A program made the position numbers and the translations under genes. From NCBI GenBank assembly GCA_900552325.1, contig URZG01000104.1:1-7450 (forward strand): a stretch of 7,450 bases of DNA, read 5' to 3'. The stretch is from an uncultured Porphyromonadaceae bacterium (GTDB lineage: Bacteria > Bacteroidota > Bacteroidia > Bacteroidales > Muribaculaceae). Under the pieces are notes generated by a model. It ran no database searches. It was not told where the DNA came from and was given only the letters and a program-made list of their open reading frames with translations. Positions 1 through 5,935 of the stretch are shown here, one piece after another; within the stretch, counting starts at the first letter, position 1; every line of letters begins with the position of its first letter.

Positions 1-1
1 C

Positions 2-463
2 AACCACAGCGCCCTGCCGCTGATGGGATTCTACTCGGCGGTGACGGACGAGGCCATCACCCTCGATTCCATAGCCGTGGGTGGCGTAGGCGCTCCCTCC
101 GACTCCCTCCTGGTGTCGCCCGGCGAAGCCGTGCAGCAGGTCTATCTCCCTTTCCGCTACGCCGCCGACCGCACCTCTTTTTTCATCCATTACGACTATC
201 CCGGGCAGGGGATCGCCTCCCCAGCGCTGAACGATACGGTGACTTTCCGCTACACCTCCGAGCCGTTTTTCGCCTCCGAAGAGTGCGGCGCGATGTTCCG
301 CTACCGCGTCTCCTCGGTTGAATACACCCGCCATATCCTCGAATATGTTGAAATCACCGATTCGGTGGTGACCAATGTCGAACGAGAGCGGTTCAAGCTC
401 TACCTACGCACCACCACCGAGCCCGGGCGCTCCGTTGCCGCAAGGAGGGGGCCGAGACCATGA
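2..463 (+). CDS. DUF6452 family protein, 3' part (5' end outside window)
   Basis: The reading frame is open from the first complete codon of the window and ends at TGA 461-463, so the N-terminus is missing. The ATG at 23 is internal, because homology-like sequence (NHSALPL) precedes it. The protein resembles the uncharacterised DUF6452 family of Bacteroidota: a segment about a short bioactive-looking residue or 'value' (FYSAVTDEAITLDSIAV), then VYLPFRYAADRTSF, then a beta-rich C-terminal half with ECGAMFRYRV. Full-length members usually begin with a secretion or lipoprotein signal, which cannot be checked here. The stop overlaps the next gene's start as ATGA, and DUF6452 and DUF6048 genes are commonly adjacent in Bacteroidales, which supports both calls. 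Function is unknown. A secreted or envelope-anchored partner of the DUF6048 protein is inference. Confidence 0.8.
   Translation, partial: NHSALPLMGFYSAVTDEAITLDSIAVGGVGAPSDSLLVSPGEAVQQVYLPFRYAADRTSFFIHYDYPGQGIASPALNDTVTFRYTSEPFFASEECGAMFRYRVSSVEYTRHILEYVEITDSVVTNVERERFKLYLRTTTEPGRSVAARRGPRP
442..448 (+). promoter_or_regulatory. Shine-Dalgarno-like site for the DUF6048 gene
   Basis: AAGGAGG lies 11 nt upstream of the ATG at 460, inside the end of the DUF6452 gene. A full SD match is uncommon before Bacteroidota genes, and the other genes here have AT-rich leaders. Together with the ATGA overlap it supports the 460 start and translational coupling. It could also be chance in GC-rich coding sequence. 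Confidence 0.45.
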
Positions 464-1353
464 ACCGCCGGCTACATCACACATTATTATATATATGTCT
501 TGTGGCGGCGGTCGCCGTCGCCGTCGCCGCCCTGCAGGCCACTGCGCAGAGACGCATATCGCCCGTACGCCCGGCCACGGGCGTGAACCTTGCCAAAGAG
601 ATGACAGACTCGCTGCGCGATGCCGGGCTCGTGGAGACAATCGACGCCCAGGGACGCACCGTGCTCGTCGATACAATCACCGGCACCGAACGCCCCGACA
701 CACTCGGGGTGAACGACGGCTCTATCCCGAAGATGATCCAGCCCCTGATATTCTCAGCTACCGCCGGCCTCGACATCTGGGACCCGGTGATGAGGCTTTT
801 CGGGCAGAAATACGGTCTGGGGGAGGTGTCGCTGGAATTCAACATGCACAACCGCTACATCCCCGTGGTGGAGATAGGTGTCGGGCAGACCAACTACACA
901 CCCGCACGCCAGAACTATACCTACAAGGTGAACCCCACCCCCTACTTCCGGATAGGCGCAAACTACAATTTCCTCTATAACTCCAATCCCCACTATATGG
1001 CATACGCGGGCCTGAGATTCGGTTTCTCCTCCTTCAATTACAGTCTGACCGGCGTGACTGTCGACAACGGCTACTGGGGTGAGACGGAAACCATGGATTT
1101 CCCGCGGCAGCACTGCTCGCTGGTCTACATGAACCTGCTCTTCGGAATCCGTGTGAAAATCGCCGGTCCGGTATCGCTGGGATGGCAGTTCCGCTTCAAG
1201 ACCCGCCTCCACGAATCGGAGAATCCCATGGGGAAACCCTGGTATATCCCCGGTTACGGCACGCGCAACAGCTCCATAGCAGGCTCCTTCTCGGTGTTCT
1301 ATACATTCCGGCTCGCCACACCGCGGCCTACCGGCGCCGAAAAGAGGAAATGA
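460..1353 (+). CDS. DUF6048 family outer-membrane-type protein
   Basis: 297 residues. Residues 1-30 form a signal peptide: RR near the start, a hydrophobic run of alternating V and A, then ATAQ with likely cleavage after Q30. Residues 31-95 are polar and probably periplasmic or linker-like. From about 97 on, the sequence is a series of short amphipathic strands rich in Tyr/Phe/Gly (YTYKVNPTPYFRIGANYNFLY, YAGLRFGFSSFNYSL, NLLFGIRVKIAGPVSLGWQFRFKTRL), as expected of a small outer-membrane beta-barrel. The conserved late motif KPWYIPGYG (259-267) and the final strand SVFYTFRL match what I know of DUF6048 proteins. The start overlaps the DUF6452 stop by 4 nt and a strong SD precedes it. The family has no established function. 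An envelope role together with DUF6452 is inferred from genetic pairing and the signal peptide. The C-terminal tail after the last strand (TPRPTGAEKRK) is longer and more charged than a typical barrel end. Confidence 0.85.
   Translation: MNRRLHHTLLYICLVAAVAVAVAALQATAQRRISPVRPATGVNLAKEMTDSLRDAGLVETIDAQGRTVLVDTITGTERPDTLGVNDGSIPKMIQPLIFSATAGLDIWDPVMRLFGQKYGLGEVSLEFNMHNRYIPVVEIGVGQTNYTPARQNYTYKVNPTPYFRIGANYNFLYNSNPHYMAYAGLRFGFSSFNYSLTGVTVDNGYWGETETMDFPRQHCSLVYMNLLFGIRVKIAGPVSLGWQFRFKTRLHESENPMGKPWYIPGYGTRNSSIAGSFSVFYTFRLATPRPTGAEKRK
511..528 (+). repeat. (GTCGCC)x3 hexanucleotide repeat in signal-peptide coding region
   Basis: Three perfect tandem copies of GTCGCC encode the alternating Val-Ala core of the DUF6048 signal peptide. 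A change in copy number would stay in frame and lengthen or shorten the hydrophobic core by two residues. It is a short, low-copy repeat and may have no consequence. Confidence 0.6.
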
Positions 1354-1405
1354 GCTCATCACTCCAAAATAACGACAATATAAAACCACTCAACAATAAC
1401 GACTT

Positions 1406-1843
1406 ATGAAGATTGCACTTTGCAGCGACCACGCAGGTTATGAACTCAAGTCCATCATCGAAGGCTACCTCCAGGCCAACGGCATAGAGTACAACGACTT
1501 CGGCACCTATTCCGCCGAATCATGCGACTATCCCGATTTCGCCCATAAGGCAGCCGAAGCCATCGAGAACGGCGAATGTGAAATGGGTATAGCCATGTGC
1601 GGCTCGGGCAACGGCATAGCCATGACTCTCAACAAGCACCAGAAAATCCGCGCCGCCCTCTGCTGGGAAAATGAACTGGCGTCACTGGCCCGCGAACACA
1701 ACAATGCCAACGTGCTCGTACTCCCCGCCCGTTTCATCGAGCCGGCAAAGGCCCTGCAGCTTGTCGACACATTCCTCTCAACCGGATTCGAAGGCGGACG
1801 CCATCAGCGCCGTATAGATAAAATACCCGTAAAAAACTGCTAA
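1406..1843 (+). CDS. rpiB: Ribose-5-phosphate isomerase B
   Basis: 145 residues, the usual RpiB length. The enzyme interconverts ribose-5-phosphate and ribulose-5-phosphate in the non-oxidative pentose-phosphate pathway, in the cytosol. The RpiB/LacA/LacB fold is recognisable end to end: N-terminal MKIALCSDHAGYELK with phosphate/sugar-binding D8-H9, catalytic-base C65 in the loop AMCGSGNGIAM (63-73), H98 in REHNNANVLVLPARF (base for ring opening in the family), and the C-terminal GRHQRRIDKI (131-140) with R132 and R136 in the phosphate-contact positions. All key residues are present, so it should be active. Cys at position 65 fits an RpiB rather than LacA/LacB. The gene starts 52 nt after the DUF6048 stop with an AT-rich, SD-less leader, and is followed 12 nt later by the ANL ligase. 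In many Bacteroidales rpiB sits next to transketolase. Here no transketolase is visible in the window. Confidence 0.96.
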   Translation: MKIALCSDHAGYELKSIIEGYLQANGIEYNDFGTYSAESCDYPDFAHKAAEAIENGECEMGIAMCGSGNGIAMTLNKHQKIRAALCWENELASLAREHNNANVLVLPARFIEPAKALQLVDTFLSTGFEGGRHQRRIDKIPVKNC

Positions 1844-1855
1844 CGACCTCAATTC

Positions 1856-3526
1856 ATGACCTCCTACAACGCTGACATACTCTCTGTTTACGCACAGAAC
1901 TTCCGCGAAAGCTGGGATTTGCCCGCCATATCCGAATTCGGCGGCAAGGAAACCATGACCTACGGCGAAATGGCACGCCGCATAGCCCGGATACACCTGC
2001 TCTTCAGCCAGGCCGGAGTGCGCCAGGGCGACAAGATAGCGCTTGTGGGAAAGAACTCGCCCACATGGGTGCTCACTTTCATGGCCACCATAACCTACGG
2101 GGCCACGATCGTGCCTGTGCTACAGGACTTCACACCCCACGACGCCCAGCACATCATCAACCATTCCGAGGCCACGATGCTTTTCATCGACGAGAACCTA
2201 TGGGAAGGGTATGACTTCGAGCAGCTGCCGGCGCTCCGGGCCGTGATCTCGCTAAACAGCCGCCATGTGCTGGCCGAGCGATCAGTAACGGGGCAACCCA
2301 CGGTTGAACGCCTCATACGCAACCTCACGCGACGCTTCAACACCCGCTACTCGCGGAATTTCAGTGCCGCCGACGTGGTATATCCCAAAGTGCCAAAAGA
2401 CCGGCTGGCAATACTCAACTACACCTCCGGCACCACCGGATTCTCCAAAGGGGTGATGCTCACCTACGACAATATCTGCGGCAACGTGATGTTCGGCATC
2501 GAGTCGCGGCTGCATTTCCGCGGCTCGCGCAACGTGGCGTTCCTCCCCCTGGCCCACGCCTACGGCTGTGCCTTCGACATGCTCGTCCCCCTGGCCGTAG
2601 GGTCGCACATCACTATCTTCAGCAAGCCACCCATCCCCCAGCTCCTGCTCAAAGCCCTGGCAGAAGTGAAGCCCGACCTTGTGGTATGCGTGCCCCTCGT
2701 GCTCGAGAAGATCTACCGCAAACAGATCGTGCCGATGATCACACGCAGGGCCATGCGCTGGGCTCTTGCCGTGCCCCTGCTCGACACCGCTATCTACGCC
2801 AAGATACGCCATAAGCTTGTGGAGGCTTTCGGCGGGAAGTTCGAGGAGGTGATTATAGGCGGTGCACCGCTCAACGCCGAGGTGGAGGAGTTTCTGCACC
2901 GCATAAAATTCCCCTTCACCGTGGGCTACGGCATGACCGAGTGCGGGCCCCTGATCTCATACACCCCCTGGCGCAGCTTCGTGCCCTCGAGCTGCGGGCG
3001 CACTCTGCCAAACATGGAGTCGAAAATCGTGTCGGACGACCCCGAGCGCATCCCCGGCGAAATCTGCGTGCGCGGTCAGGACCGCATGGCCGGATACTAC
3101 AAGAACCCCGACGTGACGGCGATGACAATCGACGAGGAGGGGTGGCTACACACCGGCGACATGGGCACACGCTCGGCCGACGGCACACTCTTCATCAAAG
3201 GACGCTACAAAACGATGATTCTCAGCGCCTCCGGGCAGAATATCTATCCCGAGGAGATCGAGGCGAAACTCAACAACATGCCGTATGTCAGCGAAAGCCT
3301 GATCGTGGAGCGAGGCAAAGGTCTCACAGCCCTTGTATATCCCGACTACGAACGGATGGACGCCGACAATATGTCAATGGATGACCTCACGGCCATAATG
3401 GAACGCAACCGCACCGACCTCAACCAGCTCGTGGCCCCCTATGAGCGCGTGGACTACATACAGCTCACACCCCAGGAATTCGAGAAAACGCCCAAGAAAT
3501 CGATCAAGCGCTATCTCTACTCCTGA
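1856..3526 (+). CDS. AMP-dependent synthetase/ligase (long-chain acyl-CoA or acyl-ACP synthetase-like)
   Basis: 556 residues, an ANL-superfamily adenylating enzyme of the long-chain fatty-acid ligase type. Motifs in order: phosphate-binding A3 loop YTSGTTGFSKG (189-199), PLAHAYG (231-237), GGAPL (335-339), A5 YGMTE (358-362), A7 HTGD (432-435) whose Asp binds the AMP ribose, and A8 KGRYKTMI (448-455) at the hinge, followed by NIYPEEIE. The large N-domain and small C-domain are both complete. Such enzymes activate a carboxylic acid with ATP to an acyl-adenylate, then pass it to CoA or a carrier protein. The C-terminal A10 region reads EKTPKKSIKRYL (543-554). When aligned to the usual T-G-K-I pattern, Ser549 falls where the catalytic Lys is expected, with Lys548 next to it. 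I believe related Bacteroidota enzymes share this form, so loss of activity should not be assumed. Substrate cannot be told from sequence. The acpP-fabF pair across the terminator makes fatty-acid salvage onto ACP or CoA a reasonable guess. There is no signal peptide. It is probably co-transcribed with rpiB (12-nt gap). Confidence 0.88.
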   Translation: MTSYNADILSVYAQNFRESWDLPAISEFGGKETMTYGEMARRIARIHLLFSQAGVRQGDKIALVGKNSPTWVLTFMATITYGATIVPVLQDFTPHDAQHIINHSEATMLFIDENLWEGYDFEQLPALRAVISLNSRHVLAERSVTGQPTVERLIRNLTRRFNTRYSRNFSAADVVYPKVPKDRLAILNYTSGTTGFSKGVMLTYDNICGNVMFGIESRLHFRGSRNVAFLPLAHAYGCAFDMLVPLAVGSHITIFSKPPIPQLLLKALAEVKPDLVVCVPLVLEKIYRKQIVPMITRRAMRWALAVPLLDTAIYAKIRHKLVEAFGGKFEEVIIGGAPLNAEVEEFLHRIKFPFTVGYGMTECGPLISYTPWRSFVPSSCGRTLPNMESKIVSDDPERIPGEICVRGQDRMAGYYKNPDVTAMTIDEEGWLHTGDMGTRSADGTLFIKGRYKTMILSASGQNIYPEEIEAKLNNMPYVSESLIVERGKGLTALVYPDYERMDADNMSMDDLTAIMERNRTDLNQLVAPYERVDYIQLTPQEFEKTPKKSIKRYLYS

Positions 3527-3618
3527 AACTATGTATGAAAAATACCTCACCTGACTCCCTACGAAATATTTTCGATCGGTTAAATGCCTACCCGCGCCAC
3601 TACAGGGAGGCTGTCAAC

Positions 3619-3655
3619 ACAACAGGGGCGATGCCGACGGCATCGCCCCTGTTGT
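3619..3655. terminator. Perfect 17-bp hairpin between convergent genes (bidirectional terminator)
   Basis: Arms 3619-3635 and 3639-3655 are exactly complementary, core AACAGGGGCGATGCC with loop GAC. It lies 93 nt after the ligase stop and 18 nt after the fabF stop, where the two transcripts converge. Neither side is followed by a run of T, so it is not a textbook Rho-independent terminator. Its position and stability still suggest it ends, or 3'-protects, both messages. Confidence 0.7.
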
Positions 3656-3672
3656 AATATATCGGGTGAATT

Positions 3673-4938
3673 TTATGCTTCGTACTTCTTGACGATGACG
3701 GTGGCGTTGTGGCCGCCGAAACCGAAGGAGTTGCTCAGTGCGGCACGTACGGGACGCTTCTGGGCTTTGTTGAAGGTGAAGTTGAGGGTGTAGTCGATCT
3801 CCTCGTCCTCGTCGCCCTCCTCATGGTTGATGGTGGGGGGAACGATGTCGTTCATCACCGACTTGATGGAGAACATTGCCTCGAGGGCGCCGGTAGCACC
3901 GAGAAGGTGGCCGGTCATCGACTTTGTCGACGAGATGTTGAGTTTGTGAGCGTGTTCGCCGAATACCTCTACGATAGCCTTGATCTCGGAGATATCGCCC
4001 ACGGGGGTGGATGTGCCGTGCACATTGATGTAGTCGATATCCTCGGGCTTCATGCCTGCGTCGTCGAGAGCGTTCTTCATCGAGAGGATGGCTCCGAGGC
4101 CTTCGGGATGAGTGGCTGTGAGGTGATATGCGTCGGCCGACATGCCGCCGCCGGCGATTTCGGCGTAGATCTTCGCGCCACGGGCTTTGGCGTGTTCAAG
4201 TTCCTCAAGCACAAGCACTACGGAACCTTCACCCATCACGAAGCCGTCGCGGCTCTTGGAGAAGGGGCGCGATGCGGTTTCGGGGGAGTCGTTGCGTGTC
4301 GAAAGGGCATGCATCGAGTTGAAACCGCCCACACCTGCGGGATAGATGGCAGCTTCGGCACCACCGGTGATCATAGCGTCGGCTTTGCCGAGGCGAATGA
4401 GGTTGAACGCGTCGATGATGGCGTTGTTGGATGAGGCACATGCCGAAACCACACCGAAGTTGGGGCCGTGGAAGCCGTAATCCATCGAGATGTGGCCCGA
4501 AGCGATGTCGGCGATCATCTTGGGGATGAAGAAGGGGTTGTATTTGGGACCTTTGTCGGCGTTCTGCGCGTAATAACCGGCTTCCTCCTCGAAAGTGTGA
4601 AGGCCGCCGATACCTGCGGCAACGATCACGCCCACGCGGTTTTTGTCAAGGTCAGCATCATTTTCCAGACCTGAATCGTCAACAGCCTGGCGGGCAGCCA
4701 CCAGAGCGTACTGAGCATAGAGGTCGAGCTGGCGGATCTTGCGGCGGTCAAAGTGGTCGGCGCCGTTAAAGTCCTTCACCTCGCATGCGAACTGGGTCTT
4801 GAACAGCGAGGCATCGAAATGGGTGATAGGGCCGGCACCGCTTACGCCGTTGACGGCATTGGTCCAAGCGGTTTCCACATCGTTACCGATGGGGGTTATA
4901 GCTCCCATGCCCGTAACTACTACTCTTTTTAATTCCAT
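3673..4938 (-). CDS. fabF: 3-oxoacyl-[acyl-carrier-protein] synthase II
   Basis: 421 residues, close to the normal FabF length. It condenses malonyl-ACP with acyl-ACP to extend the chain by two carbons in type II fatty-acid synthesis, in the cytosol. The thiolase-fold catalytic triad is complete: nucleophile C167 in VSACASS, H307 in NVHGTSTPVGD, and H344 in KSMTGHLLGATGALEA with K339 just before it. The N-terminus RVVVTGMGAITPIG and the C-terminal glycine-rich NSFGFGGHNA (403-412) are also typical. The Cys-His-His triad excludes KAS III (Cys-His-Asn). FabF is favoured over FabB by overall pattern and by the acpP neighbour, and the residues do not look like polyketide or decorated KS domains. 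The start at 4938 gives the canonical MELKRVVVTGMG N-terminus, and the leader (AATAAATATTTTAGA) is AT-rich with no SD. It lies downstream of acpP across 192 nt containing a terminator-like hairpin. rnc, which often follows fabF in Bacteroidales, is absent. Confidence 0.97.
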   Translation of the reverse strand: MELKRVVVTGMGAITPIGNDVETAWTNAVNGVSGAGPITHFDASLFKTQFACEVKDFNGADHFDRRKIRQLDLYAQYALVAARQAVDDSGLENDADLDKNRVGVIVAAGIGGLHTFEEEAGYYAQNADKGPKYNPFFIPKMIADIASGHISMDYGFHGPNFGVVSACASSNNAIIDAFNLIRLGKADAMITGGAEAAIYPAGVGGFNSMHALSTRNDSPETASRPFSKSRDGFVMGEGSVVLVLEELEHAKARGAKIYAEIAGGGMSADAYHLTATHPEGLGAILSMKNALDDAGMKPEDIDYINVHGTSTPVGDISEIKAIVEVFGEHAHKLNISSTKSMTGHLLGATGALEAMFSIKSVMNDIVPPTINHEEGDEDEEIDYTLNFTFNKAQKRPVRAALSNSFGFGGHNATVIVKKYEA

Positions 4939-4961
4939 TCTAAAATATTTATTAGCGGAGA

Positions 4962-5049
4962 GGCGTTGACGCCATGAGGCCGGAAAACATCCGGCATTGG
5001 ATGGATAGAGAGGTGATGCCTCATCCCTGAGCCTGTATGGGTATCAGGC
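4962..5049 (-). promoter_or_regulatory. Possible structured leader upstream of fabF
   Basis: Between the acpP hairpin and the fabF start there are several short inverted repeats. They are 4962-4965/4970-4973 (GGCG/CGCC), 4974-4980/5018-5024 (ATGAGGC/GCCTCAT), 4979-4983/4991-4995 (GCCGG/CCGGC), 4988-4992/4999-5003 (CATCC/GGATG) and 5031-5035/5045-5049 (GCCTG/CAGGC). Several share bases, so not all can form at once. No known riboswitch or ribosomal-protein-type leader was recognised. In GC-rich DNA some such repeats arise by chance. Confidence 0.3.
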
Positions 5050-5060
5050 GGGGAGATCGG

Positions 5061-5102
5061 CAAAAAAGCAGCCCGGGGCAAAACTAATCGACACCCGGGC
5101 TG
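5061..5102 (-). terminator. Intrinsic terminator/attenuator between acpP and fabF
   Basis: Read on the - strand, CAGCCCGGG (5102-5094) pairs perfectly with CCCGGGCTG (5077-5069), a 9-bp GC-rich stem with a 16-nt loop. Straight after it comes CTTTTTTG (5068-5061), a T6 run. It begins 28 nt downstream of the acpP stop. This is the normal layout of a Rho-independent terminator. As fabF follows with no clear promoter of its own, partial read-through (attenuation) is the likely role, giving more acpP than fabF message. Confidence 0.75.
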
Positions 5103-5130
5103 TATAGGTGGTAAGAGGTGAAGATGCGGA

Positions 5131-5364
5131 TTACTGGGCAGCTTCGATGTAAGCGATAGCGTCGCCGACGGTGGAAATGCCTTCAGCCTTATCATCGGGG
5201 ATGGTGATGCCGAATTCTTTTTCGAACTCCATGATGAGCTCAACGGTATCGAGAGAATCTGCACCGAGGTCGGTGGTGAATGCTGCGGTTTCAGTTACCT
5301 GGTTCTCATCAACGCCAAGCTTGTCTACGATGATAGCTTTTACGCGATCTGCAATTTCTGACAT
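5131..5364 (-). CDS. acpP: Acyl carrier protein
   Basis: 77 residues, the standard size of a bacterial ACP. It carries growing acyl chains on a 4'-phosphopantetheine arm between the enzymes of type II fatty-acid synthesis. The attachment motif is GADSLDTVEL with Ser37 as the modified residue. Flanking helix I (MSEIADRVKAIIVDKLG) and helix II (DTVELIMEFEKEFG) are typical, as is IPDDKAEGISTVGDAIAYI in the C-terminal third. The protein is strongly acidic, as expected. The start at 5364 gives the canonical MSEIADRV terminus, and the upstream leader ATAATAATAAGGG is AT-rich. It is the first gene of the acpP-fabF unit. A single ACP of this type next to fabF fits the primary fatty-acid ACP rather than a dedicated secondary-metabolite carrier. 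Confidence 0.97.
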   Translation of the reverse strand: MSEIADRVKAIIVDKLGVDENQVTETAAFTTDLGADSLDTVELIMEFEKEFGITIPDDKAEGISTVGDAIAYIEAAQ

Positions 5365-5407
5365 AATAATAAGGGTTTAAAATTTTGATTATTCAGTGTT
5401 AGCGGTG

Positions 5408-5415
5408 CAAAGATA
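5408..5415 (-). promoter_or_regulatory. Proximal -7 box for acpP (TATCTTTG)
   Basis: TATCTTTG on the - strand matches the Bacteroidota -7 consensus TAnnTTTG. It lies 43 nt upstream of the acpP start, implying a leader of roughly 35 nt. No good -33 TTG/TTTG is seen 19-21 nt upstream, so it is supported by the -7 box alone. Confidence 0.5.
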
Positions 5416-5450
5416 GGCAAAAATTCTGAGACTCGCCTACTTTCCGGCTG

Positions 5451-5458
5451 CAAAGTTA
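5451..5458 (-). promoter_or_regulatory. Distal -7 box for acpP (TAACTTTG)
   Basis: TAACTTTG on the - strand is a close match to the Bacteroidota -7 consensus, 86 nt upstream of the acpP start. A TTTG occurs upstream (5474-5471), but only 12 nt away, shorter than the usual 19-21 nt. It may act together with, or instead of, the proximal box. Confidence 0.45.
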
Positions 5459-5775
5459 CAAAAAGTCTGCCAAACGGCATTATTTTTCAGCCATTTTTTT
5501 ATATTTACCCTAAAAATCCTGCGTAAGAAGCCTGTGGGAACAATCGTAATGAAAGCTGTTGCCTGCAAACGGCGGAGGTGTGCAGCCCTCGCATATTCAT
5601 CCCGCGTGTGTATGACTGTCAAATATCCTGACCATGATACGTCAAGGCAGATCTATATCATAAGGCACATGCCGGTATACAATCTTCTTTTAAATATATT
5701 TTTGGCAAAATAATATTTAAGAATATTGCCCGGTATGTTAAATTCAGCAATATTTTTGATTTTAAACTATCTACG
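5459..5775. other. Intergenic region, no gene seen
   Basis: This stretch separates the divergent acpP and DUF3575 transcription units. It becomes AT-rich from about 5680 (ATATATTTTTGGCAAAATAA and similar), which fits promoter-flanking DNA. A 61-codon frame on the - strand (5437-5622) has no recognisable family features and runs over the acpP promoter boxes, so I do not call it. No RNA gene, repeat array or mobile-element end was recognised. Confidence 0.6.
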
Positions 5776-5807
5776 CTTGTACAATATCGCCAAAACCGCT
5801 ACATTTG
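5776..5807 (+). promoter_or_regulatory. Bacteroidota-type promoter for the DUF3575 gene
   Basis: A -33 element with TTG at 5777-5779 and a -7 element TACATTTG at 5800-5807 are 20 nt apart, within the 19-21 nt expected for the Bacteroidota primary sigma factor consensus TTTG/TAnnTTTG. Transcription would start near 5813-5818, leaving a leader of about 90-120 nt. A small hairpin (CCGGA 5872-5876 / TCCGG 5883-5887) lies in that leader. Confidence 0.7.
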
Positions 5808-5935
5808 CACCGCAAACCTTAATTCATATAATCACATAAACTGCCTTCACTCCGCACCACCCTCTATAGCCCCGGAACCATATCCGGACTGAATATATTA
5901 CGATGTCACAGGGCTTCATCTCAACTGACAATCCA

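Noticed and set aside
487..497. Short TA run in the DUF6048 signal-peptide region as a phase-variation tract
   Set aside because: Only (TA)4T, too short to be a credible slippage switch.
375..980. 201-codon + strand frame rich in Arg and Pro
   Set aside because: Out-of-frame reading of the DUF6452/DUF6048 genes with typical GC-rich frame-shadow composition.
754..1389. 211-codon frame on the - strand opposite the DUF6048 gene
   Set aside because: Shadow frame. The DUF6048 match, signal peptide and ATGA overlap decide for the + strand.
2282..2899. 205-codon frame on the - strand opposite the ANL ligase
   Set aside because: Shadow frame. The + strand contains every ANL motif across this stretch.
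3709..4434. 241-codon frame on the + strand opposite fabF
   Set aside because: Antisense shadow of the well-supported fabF gene. GC-rich coding DNA commonly leaves such frames, and the protein has no family features.
5079..5086. TAGTTTTG on the - strand as a possible fabF promoter -7 box
   Set aside because: It matches TAnnTTTG but lies in the loop of the acpP terminator hairpin and has no -33 TTG at the right distance.
5437..5622. 61-codon - strand frame between acpP and the DUF3575 gene
   Set aside because: No recognisable domain, no promoter evidence, and it overlaps the distal acpP -7 box.
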